NCBI GenBank assembly: GCA_047921075.1
Contig: JBLRWS010000006.1
Location: 7,479 to 71,478 of the forward strand
DNA length: 64,000 bases
From: JBLRWS01 sp047921075
GTDB lineage: Bacteria; Bacteroidota; Rhodothermia; Balneolales; Balneolaceae
Reading direction: 5' to 3'
In this document: positions 26,726 through 35,508 of the stretch, one piece after another
How the letters are laid out: every line of letters starts with the position of its first letter
Numbering within the stretch: position 1 is the first letter of the stretch
The notes under the pieces: model-generated
What the model saw: only the letters and a program-made list of their open reading frames with translations
What the model was told of the DNA's origin: nothing
Databases searched by the model: none
Program-made: the position numbers and the translations under genes

Positions 26726-28708
26726 ATGCTATCTCGTACCCTTTTATTTCTTTCTGCTCTGTGGCTCGGCTTTGCCGCTTTCGCTCACGCTCAGGATATT
26801 ACCATCACACTGGAACCCGACCCGATTGTACTGGAAGTTGGTGATGAGCTCCAGCTGCAGGCCAAAGCGTTCGATGCCGACGGCAACCTGCTGTCCGAAA
26901 ATCTGCGTGTATTATCCCGTTCGCGGCGGGCCCTCCCCATCAGCCGCGATGGTTTACTGGTAGCGCAAAACCCCGGCAGTTTTACCGTTAGCGTGCTCTA
27001 TGTAGATGATAACGATAATCGCGTCATGAAAGATTTTACCGTAATGGTAAACTATCCACCGCTCGAATCGATCACCGTGTTAAACCTGCCCGAAAACCTC
27101 TACGCCGGCACATCGGTTCAGCTCGACTTTGAGATTATTGATCAGGCCGGCCTTAACCGCGACAACGTAGATGTACAGCTTTCGCTGAACAACAACCGTG
27201 CGGCGATAGACCGCTTTGGATTGCTGGACCTGAAACAGCCGGGCAACGCCCAATTAACCGTTCGTGCTGAAGATGTTGTAACAACCCATCAACTGCGCAT
27301 ACAGCCCAATCCGGTAGCCGAATTGGTCATTCGCAACGAGCAGACCGAAGCGCGTACAGGGGATGTGCTCCGGTTCAACGCCGCTGCACTGAATCAGCGC
27401 GGACAGGAAGTGGCCGATGCCCCAATCTCGTATTCGTTTATTGCACGCCCCGATGACAACCTGGGGCAGAGTGCAGAGGGGCAGGTTGCTCAGGATGGCC
27501 GTTTTGTGGCCAATCTCCCCGGCTACTACACACTGGTAGCCAAAAGTGGCAGCCACATCGCCCGCCAAACGGTTCGCATCAACCCGCGTAATGTTCAGCA
27601 GCGGCTCGAACTGGTGGGCCACGCTATGGTAAATACCGCACACACATCCGACTTGTGGGTTTGGGAAGGTGTGGATGGCCGCGATTACGCCATTACCGGC
27701 ACCTGGGGAAGCAGCGGTGATACCTACTTTTGGGATGTCACCGATCCCGCCAATATGTTCCCGATCGATACGGTACGGGTAGATGCACGTACTGTAAATG
27801 ATGTGAAGATTTCTGAAGACGGAACCCTTGCAGTGATTACCCGCGAAGGCGCTTCCGACCGGCGAAACGGTATTGTGATTCTGGATGTGACCGATCCCGC
27901 TAATGTTGAAATTTTATCGGAATACACCGAAGATATGACCGGTGGCGTACACAACGCTTTTATTTACGAAAATCATATCTACGCCGTAAACAATGGACGA
28001 AAGTACGATATCATCAACATTGATGATCCACGGAACCCGTATACCGTAAGCCAATTTGAGCTCGATTCACCCAACCGCTCCATTCATGATGTGTGGATTG
28101 AAGACGGCATTGCCTACTCGTCGAATTGGGGCGATGGCATTGTGGTGGTTGATGTGGGCAGTACACCGCAGGCAAACTCGCCGGATGGCCACGATATTGG
28201 CGTCGGCTCTCCATCCTATCCCGTGAAGCTGGGACAATACGCATACCCCAGTGGCTGGAATCATGCAGCTTTTCCATTTAAAAGTGAATCTACCGGTGAC
28301 TTTTACGTGATTGGCGGTGACGAAGCATTTCCAAGCGGCATCAATGTTGAAAACGAACCGACCATCCCCGCCGGATGGATTCATTTTGTCAAATTTGACG
28401 GATGGGACAATCCTCAGGAAGTTGCTCGCTATGAAGTACCCGAAGCCGGTACACACAACATGTGGGTAGAGGGTGATGTGCTTTACATTGCCTACTACAA
28501 TGCCGGCCTGCGCGTGGTAGATATTTCCGGCGAGCTGATGGGGAACCTGTACGATCAGGGCCGCGAAATTGCCCATTACGTAACCACCCATCACGAAGGG
28601 TATGTGCCCAACGCAGCCATGGCCTGGGGTCCGCAGCCGTATAAGGGGCACATCTTCGTGTCGGATTGGAACTCCGGACTCTGGTCGTTCCGTTTGGTTG
28701 AAGACTAA
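26726..28708 (+). CDS. Secreted protein with Ig-like repeats and an LVIVD-type beta-propeller
   Basis: A 660-residue exported protein: signal peptide 1-22, then about three bacterial Ig-like (BIG2-type) modules (about 24-290; the first begins ITLEPDPIVLEVGDELQLQA) and a C-terminal propeller (about 300-660) with LVIVD-like repeats such as GIVILDVTDPANVEIL, KYDIINIDDPRNPYTV and GLRVVDISG. LVIVD repeats occur in choice-of-anchor and surface proteins of unknown role. It is followed after 32 bases by another propeller gene and then by a ZIP metal transporter. The function is not known. Confidence 0.75.
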   Translation: MLSRTLLFLSALWLGFAAFAHAQDITITLEPDPIVLEVGDELQLQAKAFDADGNLLSENLRVLSRSRRALPISRDGLLVAQNPGSFTVSVLYVDDNDNRVMKDFTVMVNYPPLESITVLNLPENLYAGTSVQLDFEIIDQAGLNRDNVDVQLSLNNNRAAIDRFGLLDLKQPGNAQLTVRAEDVVTTHQLRIQPNPVAELVIRNEQTEARTGDVLRFNAAALNQRGQEVADAPISYSFIARPDDNLGQSAEGQVAQDGRFVANLPGYYTLVAKSGSHIARQTVRINPRNVQQRLELVGHAMVNTAHTSDLWVWEGVDGRDYAITGTWGSSGDTYFWDVTDPANMFPIDTVRVDARTVNDVKISEDGTLAVITREGASDRRNGIVILDVTDPANVEILSEYTEDMTGGVHNAFIYENHIYAVNNGRKYDIINIDDPRNPYTVSQFELDSPNRSIHDVWIEDGIAYSSNWGDGIVVVDVGSTPQANSPDGHDIGVGSPSYPVKLGQYAYPSGWNHAAFPFKSESTGDFYVIGGDEAFPSGINVENEPTIPAGWIHFVKFDGWDNPQEVARYEVPEAGTHNMWVEGDVLYIAYYNAGLRVVDISGELMGNLYDQGREIAHYVTTHHEGYVPNAAMAWGPQPYKGHIFVSDWNSGLWSFRLVED

Positions 28709-28740
28709 GCCCTTACGCACTTAATCAATATCCGGAAGTT

Positions 28741-29856
28741 ATGAAGTCTCTTTTTCTTGGCGGTTTACTGGTGTTGGCCACCGCACTTTTGATGCCGCTG
28801 CAGGCACAGACCTACACGTTTTATGTTGCAGCGGAATCGGAAGACCGTGTGTACCGCATCGCTTTTGATGCGGAAACCCGCACCAGCACCATCGAAAACG
28901 AGATCATTGTCGGGGTGTACCCGCAGGAAATTGAAGGGCCGCACGGCATCGGCGTTGATGCAAGCGGCGAATACTGGTTTGTATCGCTTGGCCACGGTGT
29001 TCCATTCGGCACCCTCTACAAATACGAAACCGGTACCGACCGACGGGTCGACAGTGTAGAGCTTGGCCTGTTTCCCGCTTCGCTGGATATCTCTTCAGAG
29101 ACCGGATGGGTGTATGTTGTTAACTTTGACCTGCACGGGCCGCACGAGCCAAGCACGGTATCGGTTGTAGATGGCCACACGATGGAAGAGCTGGATCGGA
29201 TAGACACCGGCATCATGCCCCACGGCAGCCGCCTCTCGGCCGATCAGCGATATCAATACCACGTATCGATGATGACGGATGAGCTGATGGAGATTGACGC
29301 ATTTACCCTGGAAATGAGTCGCCGGCTACCGCTCACCGACACGCCCTCTTCCATGCACGCCGGGCATCACAGCCACGGCCATGGCCAGGAAACAGCAGAA
29401 CCGATGCAGCATGCCACAGTGAGCCCGACCTGGGCTTCGCCCCATCCCTTCGAGCCCTATGTTTACATTGCCGGAAACCGAAGCAACGAAATTCTGGCTG
29501 TGAACCGTGAGAGTTGGCAGGTTAAGCACCGGTGGAGCACCTCAGCGCGCGGCCCCTATAATCTGGAGCCCACACACAGCGGCGACCGGCTTGTGGTAAC
29601 CTATAAAGGAGAAGGCGCCGTCGGCTTTTGGGATCTTGAAACCGGCACGGAAATAGCCACCCTTCCTACCAGCCGAAAAGTTACCCACGGTGTGGTTATT
29701 TCGCCAGACGACCGGTTCGCGTTTGTCAGCGTTGAGGGTATTGGCGGCGAGCCCGGCTCCGTTGACATTTTCGACCTTGAAACCTACGAGCTGGCAGATG
29801 TGGTAGAGATAGGCAAACAGGCAAGCGGTATCGCCTTTTGGAAAATGACTCCATAA
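28741..29856 (+). CDS. Secreted YncE-like beta-propeller protein with a His-rich loop
   Basis: A 371-residue exported protein: signal peptide about 1-22, then a seven-bladed YVTN/YncE-type propeller with repeats such as GTLYKYETGTDRRVDSVEL, STVSVVDGHTMEELDRID and GSVDIFDLETYELADVV. Between blades, about residues 205-225, lies a His-rich insertion (MHAGHHSHGHG followed by QH) that looks able to bind metal. The gene sits between an LVIVD propeller gene and a ZIP metal transporter, which fits a periplasmic metal-related role. That role is an inference from context. Confidence 0.75.
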   Translation: MKSLFLGGLLVLATALLMPLQAQTYTFYVAAESEDRVYRIAFDAETRTSTIENEIIVGVYPQEIEGPHGIGVDASGEYWFVSLGHGVPFGTLYKYETGTDRRVDSVELGLFPASLDISSETGWVYVVNFDLHGPHEPSTVSVVDGHTMEELDRIDTGIMPHGSRLSADQRYQYHVSMMTDELMEIDAFTLEMSRRLPLTDTPSSMHAGHHSHGHGQETAEPMQHATVSPTWASPHPFEPYVYIAGNRSNEILAVNRESWQVKHRWSTSARGPYNLEPTHSGDRLVVTYKGEGAVGFWDLETGTEIATLPTSRKVTHGVVISPDDRFAFVSVEGIGGEPGSVDIFDLETYELADVVEIGKQASGIAFWKMTP

Positions 29857-29874
29857 ATAACTCCATTTCCCTCT

Positions 29875-29890
29875 TTTAGGCACGCCTAAA
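29875..29890. promoter_or_regulatory. DtxR/MntR-type palindromic operator upstream of the ZIP gene
   Basis: TTTAGGC-AC-GCCTAAA is a perfect palindrome with 7-base arms. The TTAGG...CCTAA core is the known recognition pattern of the DtxR/MntR/IdeR family of iron or manganese repressors. It lies 39 bases before the ZIP start codon, just ahead of a TACATT (29897-29902) that could be the -10 box. Metal-responsive repression is predicted. Confidence 0.65.
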
Positions 29891-29929
29891 TATTTGTACA
29901 TTTTGTCTTTTGAACTTTCACAAGACAAC

Positions 29930-30760
29930 ATGGACATACTTCCCTCCTGGTTTTTAGAAGCGAACCCTCTTATTCAGGCGTGCATAGCGGGAATTATCTG
30001 CTGGTTTGCCACAGCTGCCGGCGCATCGATTGTGAGCCTGTCCAAAAACGTGAACCAAAAATTTCTGGATAGTGCGCTCGGTTTTGCCGCCGGTGTAATG
30101 ATTGCTGCTACGATCTGGTCACTTTTGGAACCGTCTATGGAGATGGCTGAATCGATGGGTGTCGTAAAATGGATGCCTGCCACAATAGGGTTTATTTTAG
30201 GGGCTCTTGCCATACGGCTGGCCGATGCCTATGTACCTCACCTTCACCTGGGCCTGCCGCGCGACGCAGCGGAGGGTGTCAAAACAAAATGGAGGCGCGC
30301 CACGCTTCTGGTTATGGCCATAACGCTGCATAATATACCGGAAGCACTTGCTGTGGGCGTATTATTTGGGGCAGCGGGAGTAGGTATCGATCCCACCGGA
30401 ACGGCCACCATTGCCGGTGCCATTGCGTTAACCATTGGTATCTCCATTCAAAATTTACCGGAAGGAATGGCTGTTTCGATGCCGCTTCGGGGCGAAGGGG
30501 TATCGCGGGCAATCAGTTTTAACTACGGGCAGCTGTCCGGTGCAGTTTATCCCTTCTTTACCGTATTGGGTGCGGCGGCTGTCATCATGGTGCAACCTGC
30601 CCTGCCCTATGCGCTCGGTTTTGCTGCGGGTGCAATGATTTTTGTTGTTGTTGAAGAGCTTATACCCACCTCACAGCGTAACAACAATACCGATATTGCG
30701 ACCTTGGGTACGGTAATCGGGTTTTGTGTGATGATGGTTCTGGATGTAACACTCGGTTAA
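29930..30760 (+). CDS. ZIP family divalent metal transporter (GufA-like)
   Basis: A 276-residue inner-membrane transporter with about eight helices. The metal-binding helix pair is clear: TLHNIPEALAVG (helix 4) and SIQNLPEGMAVS (helix 5), where the His of the second motif is replaced by Gln as in many GufA-type members. A VVEELIP motif follows in a later helix. ZIP proteins move zinc, iron or manganese into the cytoplasm. The frame is open to 29894, but ATG at 29930 begins the hydrophobic protein and leaves room for the DtxR-type operator at 29875-29890. The operator favours iron or manganese as the regulated metal. Confidence 0.9.
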   Translation: MDILPSWFLEANPLIQACIAGIICWFATAAGASIVSLSKNVNQKFLDSALGFAAGVMIAATIWSLLEPSMEMAESMGVVKWMPATIGFILGALAIRLADAYVPHLHLGLPRDAAEGVKTKWRRATLLVMAITLHNIPEALAVGVLFGAAGVGIDPTGTATIAGAIALTIGISIQNLPEGMAVSMPLRGEGVSRAISFNYGQLSGAVYPFFTVLGAAAVIMVQPALPYALGFAAGAMIFVVVEELIPTSQRNNNTDIATLGTVIGFCVMMVLDVTLG

Positions 30761-30769
30761 TGTGTTTGC

Positions 30770-31414
30770 CTATTGCAGAACCTCTCCTTCATCCCCTACC
30801 TGACTCAGCACATTTCCGGAGGTTCGCGAATAGATGGATGTAATTGGGAATCCGGTTTGCCGTAACGCCCTGGCCGTCCAGCCGTTGGATGTTTTCGGCA
30901 GATAATACCGTCCGGTCGCTTCAAAAAAAGCGCTGTTGCTATATCGTCCATCTGTTGCATACAGGATGGCTCCTTCCCCATCGCGCCGCAGCCGGCGATC
31001 TACAAAACGGGCAAACTCCTCCGCTCCTTCTTCCGTAACCTGCACCTTTACAATGCGGCTCCCGGCAAAATAGTTAGGCAGCGGAATATCCACCCCCACA
31101 ATGTGCAGCACGCTTCGTGTGGGTAAAAAAGCGGCGCGCATCAACAATCCAAATCCGGCGTCGGCATCGGGATAGTATTTGCCATCGCCCCAGCCAAATT
31201 TAAGGTAGTGGGCATCGGGTATCTGCGGATGGTCGGGCAGCAGATGGCGTACGTAGGCACTCTCTACCGCAATGCCAACGTGCCAGCCGTGGCTCACCAG
31301 ATACATATCAACAGTACGCTGGGCAGGATCTTCCGGGTAGAGGTCTCGCACCGGGCCGTGGCAGGCCGCAAGCAGTAATAGCAGTACCACTATTACAATC
31401 CGAGTTCCCATCAT
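30770..31414 (-). CDS. DUF2459 (TIGR02117) family lipoprotein
   Basis: A 214-residue protein with a lipoprotein signal ending LLAAC (Cys18) and the DUF2459 pattern: LVSHGWHVGIAVE near 39, FGWGDGKYYPD near 74 and NSAFFEATGRYYLPKTSNGWTA near 160. The His/Asp pattern suggests a hydrolase-like fold, but no function is established. Convergent with the ZIP gene (9-base gap). Two ATGs in a row begin the frame. Confidence 0.8.
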   Translation of the reverse strand: MMGTRIVIVVLLLLLAACHGPVRDLYPEDPAQRTVDMYLVSHGWHVGIAVESAYVRHLLPDHPQIPDAHYLKFGWGDGKYYPDADAGFGLLMRAAFLPTRSVLHIVGVDIPLPNYFAGSRIVKVQVTEEGAEEFARFVDRRLRRDGEGAILYATDGRYSNSAFFEATGRYYLPKTSNGWTARALRQTGFPITSIYSRTSGNVLSQVGDEGEVLQ

Positions 31415-31480
31415 ACGATTGTTAATTTATTCTCTTGTTAAAAACGTCACAGACACTACATTCGTGCCGTTTCGGTGAGC

Positions 31481-32407
31481 TTAATACTCTTGCTTCCGAT
31501 CTACCCGATGCAACAGCGGCTGGCCCGACATCAACCGCTTGTAGTTCTCCAACAAAATTTCCGCCGCTTCATCAGGGTCGCTCACTGAAGCGATGTGCGG
31601 TGTAATAACCAGCTCTTTTCGATTCCAAAATGTGTGGTTTGCGGGCAGAGGTTCCTGCCTGAATACATCCAGCGTAGCGCTGTGTATGATGCCGGCATCC
31701 AACGCATATACAAGATCTTCCTCAACAAGATGCTCGCCGCGACCAACGCTAATGATGTGTGCAGGCCTTTTGAGCTTTTTAAACAGTTCGAGGTTCAGAA
31801 TGTCCGCTGTTTTGGAGGTTAGCGGCAGCAGGCATACCACGATGTTTGTCGCTGTCAAAAATTGATCGAGCTCTTTTTCGGTATAGGATGTTACCCCCTC
31901 AATCTCTTTGCGGCTGCGCGACCAGCCGTTCACTTTGCATCCGAGAGCCACGAGGTCTTTTGCACATTGCGACCCCAGCTCACCCAATCCCATAATACCC
32001 ACACTGTGCTTCTTCTTATCTTTTGCCAGTACCATGTTCCACTCTGCGCGCTGTTGCTGCCTATAAAAAAGATGGGTGCTTCGTAAATAGTTGAGCACCG
32101 CGGTTTTCACATAATCGCTCATATCTCCGGTTAGAGAAGGCGCCACTACCCGGGTGATCGGCATCGATTCAGGAATCGATTCATCATCCATTAAATGGTC
32201 TACTCCGGCTCCAAGCGAAGAGACCGCACGCAGGTTCGGGAAATTCGAAAACACGCCCACCGGATGCTTCCAGGCCACGGCAAATTGAACCCGCTGTTTA
32301 TCCCGAACATCCGGCCAGATCTCTACATCAAGGTTGGGGTCGCGCTTCAGGAACGCCTCTCGTACCGGCTTTAAATCGCGGGTTTGGGCAAGTAATACGA
32401 TCGACAT
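31481..32407 (-). CDS. ghrA: D-2-hydroxyacid dehydrogenase, glyoxylate/hydroxypyruvate reductase A type
   Basis: A 308-residue NAD(P)-dependent oxidoreductase of the D-isomer 2-hydroxyacid dehydrogenase family. The Rossmann loop GIMGLGELGSQCAKDL is near 139-154, and the catalytic Arg-Glu-His set is seen in ISVGRGE, DVFRQEPLP and ITPHIAS. The motif VSSLGAGVDHL near 85 is typical of the GhrA subfamily, which reduces glyoxylate and hydroxypyruvate. It is divergent from umuD. Confidence 0.85.
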   Translation of the reverse strand: MSIVLLAQTRDLKPVREAFLKRDPNLDVEIWPDVRDKQRVQFAVAWKHPVGVFSNFPNLRAVSSLGAGVDHLMDDESIPESMPITRVVAPSLTGDMSDYVKTAVLNYLRSTHLFYRQQQRAEWNMVLAKDKKKHSVGIMGLGELGSQCAKDLVALGCKVNGWSRSRKEIEGVTSYTEKELDQFLTATNIVVCLLPLTSKTADILNLELFKKLKRPAHIISVGRGEHLVEEDLVYALDAGIIHSATLDVFRQEPLPANHTFWNRKELVITPHIASVSDPDEAAEILLENYKRLMSGQPLLHRVDRKQEY

Positions 32408-32519
32408 ATCGGTGTTGGTTGCTGGTTAATTGTCTGTTTCGAACCAAAAGATACCATTCTTGGCGTAGAGTATCCCCTTTTGGCACGGCCTTCGGATAAT
32501 GAATCGTTGCAGAAACAAA

Positions 32520-32556
32520 TTGACTTTTGATCTCCACACATATATCATACATGTAT
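32520..32556 (+). promoter_or_regulatory. umuDC promoter with overlapping palindrome (candidate SOS box)
   Basis: TTGACT (32520-32525) and TATCAT (32543-32548) are 17 bases apart. A perfect 10-base palindrome, ATACATGTAT (32547-32556), overlaps the -10 box and start site, the classical place for a repressor. Given the error-prone polymerase genes downstream, LexA or a like SOS repressor is a fair guess, but the motif is not a known LexA box. Confidence 0.45.
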
Positions 32557-32588
32557 TCGCAATATCCTCATCCAATCATCACACACCG

Positions 32589-33002
32589 ATGCACGCTGCC
32601 AAACAAAAAACATCTGCTACACCGTCCGGACATCTTCGATCCGAAACCGGCTTTCCTTCGCCTGCTACCGACCATCTGGAGCCGGAGTTAGACCTCCATC
32701 AGCATGTTGTAAAACATCCGTCGGCAACGTTTTTCATTCGGGTAAGCAGCGATCGGTACCGGCTTCTTGGCATCGAGCAGCGCGATTTGCTGGTCGTCGA
32801 TCGATCCCTTGCGCCTAAAAAGGGCTCTCTTGTGGTTTGCATTCTGGATGGAGCACGGGAAGTGTGTAAAATCGAACGAGCCGGCAACGGCTGGGTATTG
32901 CTGCGCGGTGATGGCGCCCGCATTCAATACTGCGCTGACATGGTGCAGGAACCCATTGAAATTTGGGGTGTGGTCTCTCATACGATTCGGCAAATGCCGT
33001 AG
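32589..33002 (+). CDS. umuD: UmuD-like protein lacking the Ser-Lys protease residues
   Basis: A 137-residue protein aligning along its whole length with UmuD (GFPSPATDHLEPELDLHQ, then HPSATFFIRVSS, then LLVVDRSLAPKKGSLVV). In E. coli UmuD, Ser60 lies in GDSM and Lys97 in TVKK; here the same places read SDRY (Arg56) and EVCK (Cys93), so both catalytic residues are gone. The self-cleavage site Cys24-Gly25 reads Thr20-Gly21. The protein should therefore not cleave itself and may act as a permanently uncleaved or structural partner of UmuC. An in-frame ATG at 32499 lies upstream of the promoter; 32589 is preferred. Confidence 0.85.
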   Translation: MHAAKQKTSATPSGHLRSETGFPSPATDHLEPELDLHQHVVKHPSATFFIRVSSDRYRLLGIEQRDLLVVDRSLAPKKGSLVVCILDGAREVCKIERAGNGWVLLRGDGARIQYCADMVQEPIEIWGVVSHTIRQMP

Positions 33003-33024
33003 AATCTGCTGAGATGTAATCACC

Positions 33025-34329
33025 ATGACTTCTGATAAAACCCCGCCAAAAGACGTCTCCCCAACCATTGCACTGATCGACTGCAACAACTTCTACGCCT
33101 CGTGCGAGCGTGTTTTTGACCCCGCACTCATCGACCGGCCGGTTGTGATTCTTTCAAACAACGACGGGTGTGTTATTGCCCGATCGCAGGAGGCCAAAGA
33201 GGCCGGCATCCCGATGGGAGCACCTGTGTTTAAAGTGCGCGACCGGATCAAAAGTCACCGGATTGCTGTGTGTTCGTCGAATTACGCTCTCTACGGAAGT
33301 ATGAGCCGGCGGGTGATGGAGATTTTGCGCCACTGCACACCGGATGTGGAAGTCTACAGTATTGATGAGGCTTTTGTCCGGCTCCGTAAACAACATAGCC
33401 CGTCTGCTACGGAGGAAGGACGAGCTATCCGCGAGCGTGTGCTCCGATGGACCGGCATTCCGGTTAGTGTGGGTATTGCCCCGACAAAAACACTGGCAAA
33501 AATCGCCAATGAATATGCCAAAAAGAACGACTTTACCGGTGGTGTGTACAGACTGGCGAATCCGGCTCAGCAGAAAGCACTTCTACGCCAAACGCCGGTT
33601 TCTGATATCTGGGGTATCGGCCGGCAATATGCGGCCATGCTGGAGCGGCACGGTATCTACTCGGCCTGGCAGCTCAGCCGTCAGGCCGACCACTGGGTGC
33701 GCAAGCAGATGAATGTGACAGGCTTGCGAACGGTTATGGAACTCCGGGGCTTTCCATGCTTGTCGGTGGAGGAGACGCTCAATCCCCGAAAAGGCATTCT
33801 CAGTTCCCGATCGTTTGGCAGCCCCGTTCGCGATCTGGACGGGCTAAAAGAAGCCGTCACCCTATTTACCAGCCGTGCCGCAGAAAAGCTTCGCGCACAG
33901 CAGTCGGTTGCGGCAACCATATCTGTGGGGCTTGTGATCGATCAATACCGGCAGCCGGGATTGCCGTATAAATTCAGCACACAGTGCACGCTTTCGGTTC
34001 CCGCATCGGCCACCACTACCCTGCTGAAAGCAGCCATGCAGTGCCTTGATGATCTCTATGCTCCGGGCCGAATCTACAAAAAAGCGCATGTAATGCTTAC
34101 AGGCATCACCCCTGAGTATCATGTGCAGGGCGGGCTGTTCGAAGAGCCGGCCGGCGATGGCAACACGAAAGCTCTGATGAATTGCATGGATGCCATCAAC
34201 GGACGGTTTGGTCGTCAGTCGGTAGAGCTGGCCGGAACGGGTACCGGAAAAAAGCAGGCGTGGCAAATGAAACAGAACTACATGAGCCGGCGCTGCACAA
34301 CACGATGGGATGAGCTGATGGAGGTGTAG
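33025..34329 (+). CDS. umuC: Error-prone DNA polymerase V subunit UmuC (Y family)
   Basis: A 434-residue Y-family polymerase for translesion synthesis. It has the N-terminal ALIDCNNFYASCERVF motif with catalytic Asp19, YSIDEAF with Asp114 and Glu115, a helix-hairpin-helix thumb (WGIGRQYAAMLERHGI) and a little-finger domain, followed by the UmuC-specific C-terminal region (about 370-434). It starts 22 bases after umuD. The catalytic residues are intact, in contrast to the upstream UmuD-like protein. Confidence 0.94.
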   Translation: MTSDKTPPKDVSPTIALIDCNNFYASCERVFDPALIDRPVVILSNNDGCVIARSQEAKEAGIPMGAPVFKVRDRIKSHRIAVCSSNYALYGSMSRRVMEILRHCTPDVEVYSIDEAFVRLRKQHSPSATEEGRAIRERVLRWTGIPVSVGIAPTKTLAKIANEYAKKNDFTGGVYRLANPAQQKALLRQTPVSDIWGIGRQYAAMLERHGIYSAWQLSRQADHWVRKQMNVTGLRTVMELRGFPCLSVEETLNPRKGILSSRSFGSPVRDLDGLKEAVTLFTSRAAEKLRAQQSVAATISVGLVIDQYRQPGLPYKFSTQCTLSVPASATTTLLKAAMQCLDDLYAPGRIYKKAHVMLTGITPEYHVQGGLFEEPAGDGNTKALMNCMDAINGRFGRQSVELAGTGTGKKQAWQMKQNYMSRRCTTRWDELMEV

Positions 34330-34344
34330 CACGCCCCCGGCCGT

Positions 34345-34905
34345 TTACTTTGGCAACCGTTTCAAAATTTGCTCAATTTGCCAAAAGTGGCGGCGCTGAT
34401 GCGTATCAAAAAAGATGAAGAAATCGGGCACGCTCATAGAAAATTTAAAAATTGGATTGCGGCCTGTGGCTTGTTCAAGATCGGTCCGGTTAGTCTCCGC
34501 CACTTCAATCAGCGAAATAAATCGGTTTTCCGTGTCAATGAGGTATTGTAGTGTTTCAGCCGTTGAAAGGTCCAGTTTCGAAGGCAGCATCGGCGCAATG
34601 GTTTTGATGCGAAAACGGTAGGGCGGCTTCATCATCCGCGCCACGGACCGGGTGAGCCAACCAACCGAAAAACGCTCTTTGGCCGCCCCGTTAACCGGCG
34701 CTTCCAGGGCCTGCTCAATCCGCTCGAGGTAGAGTGTATTGAAGCGAATGAGATGCTGGCAAATCTCGGTGCAGCTCCATGTTTCGGGGTTCAGCTTCAT
34801 CTCCATCGTATCTGTGGGAATGCCGCGGTACTCTTCCACCACAGAGCGCGCGCTCTGCAGGCTGTTCAGCATATCTGTATAGGTAATAGAAGAAGGTATC
34901 GCCAT
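34345..34905 (-). CDS. DinB superfamily protein
   Basis: A 186-residue four-helix-bundle protein of the DinB/YfiT type. The metal-binding His triad is visible as His51 (ICQHLIRF), His169 and His173 (FFDTHQRRHFWQ), the usual H-x(n)-HxxxH arrangement for nickel or zinc. Members act as thiol-dependent transferases or hydrolases; the substrate here cannot be told. Convergent with umuC, 15 bases apart; whether it is damage-inducible is not shown by the sequence. Confidence 0.8.
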   Translation of the reverse strand: MAIPSSITYTDMLNSLQSARSVVEEYRGIPTDTMEMKLNPETWSCTEICQHLIRFNTLYLERIEQALEAPVNGAAKERFSVGWLTRSVARMMKPPYRFRIKTIAPMLPSKLDLSTAETLQYLIDTENRFISLIEVAETNRTDLEQATGRNPIFKFSMSVPDFFIFFDTHQRRHFWQIEQILKRLPK

Positions 34906-35110
34906 GTTATTGATTGATTGTCGTTCGCAACCGTTTATGGCAGCGGTTGAGCATAGCCGGTTTTGGTATTACGAATCTGGGACAAAAAAATAAACCGATG
35001 ATGAATGCGTCGTATAGAGTCGCAAAACAGCCGATTCGTAAACGTATCAGAGAAGCTTTTTTGGCCGAATCGCAATTACACATCCCACCGGTCTCCAACA
35101 GTACCGGGAA

Positions 35111-35146
35111 AATAAAAAAGCCACACTTTATACAAATGCGGCTTTT
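35111..35146 (-). terminator. Rho-independent terminator of the Hc1-like gene
   Basis: On the minus strand AAAAGCCGCA (35146-35137) pairs with TGTGGCTTTT (35125-35116) across ten pairs with one G-U, then TTTTTTATT follows. It lies 25 bases after the 58-residue gene. Confidence 0.75.
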
Positions 35147-35170
35147 AAGAAAACATAAAATTGACTGAAA

Positions 35171-35347
35171 TCAGTCTTTATTTTTCATGTCCTGAATTTC
35201 GAGGCGAATTTCTTGCGCAAGCTTTTTCAGGCTTTGCAGACTTTTCCGGGCACGTGTACCGGCTGCCTTATTGCCTTTGTTATAAAACTTGTCCATATCA
35301 TCTTCAAGCTCGGCCATCAGGGTTTTAACGTCGTCAATTCTACTCAT
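35171..35347 (-). CDS. Hc1-type histone H1-like small DNA-binding protein
   Basis: A 58-residue, highly charged protein: N-terminal helix MSRIDDVKTLMAELEDDM, then FYNKGNKAAGTRARKSLQ and a final KKLAQEIRLEIQDM helix. The NKGNKAAGTRARK segment is the mark of the short histone H1-like (Hc1, Pfam PF07432) proteins found in nearly all Bacteroidetes, which are thought to bind the chromosome. It has its own terminator at 35111-35146 and a 249-base upstream region. It is a very short gene that length filters would miss. Confidence 0.85.
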   Translation of the reverse strand: MSRIDDVKTLMAELEDDMDKFYNKGNKAAGTRARKSLQSLKKLAQEIRLEIQDMKNKD

Positions 35348-35508
35348 ATATAATTCTCCAAGTTAGGTTAGTATTCCAAGCGATATCCCATCGCCCAACT
35401 ATATTTTTATGTAACAGGGTTATCCCTGTCCATTTGAAGGCATAAGTTAACATTCTATGGCTAATTTCCACGTTTTTTGTTCTTTTTTTTTCTGATTTGA
35501 TCCAACCG

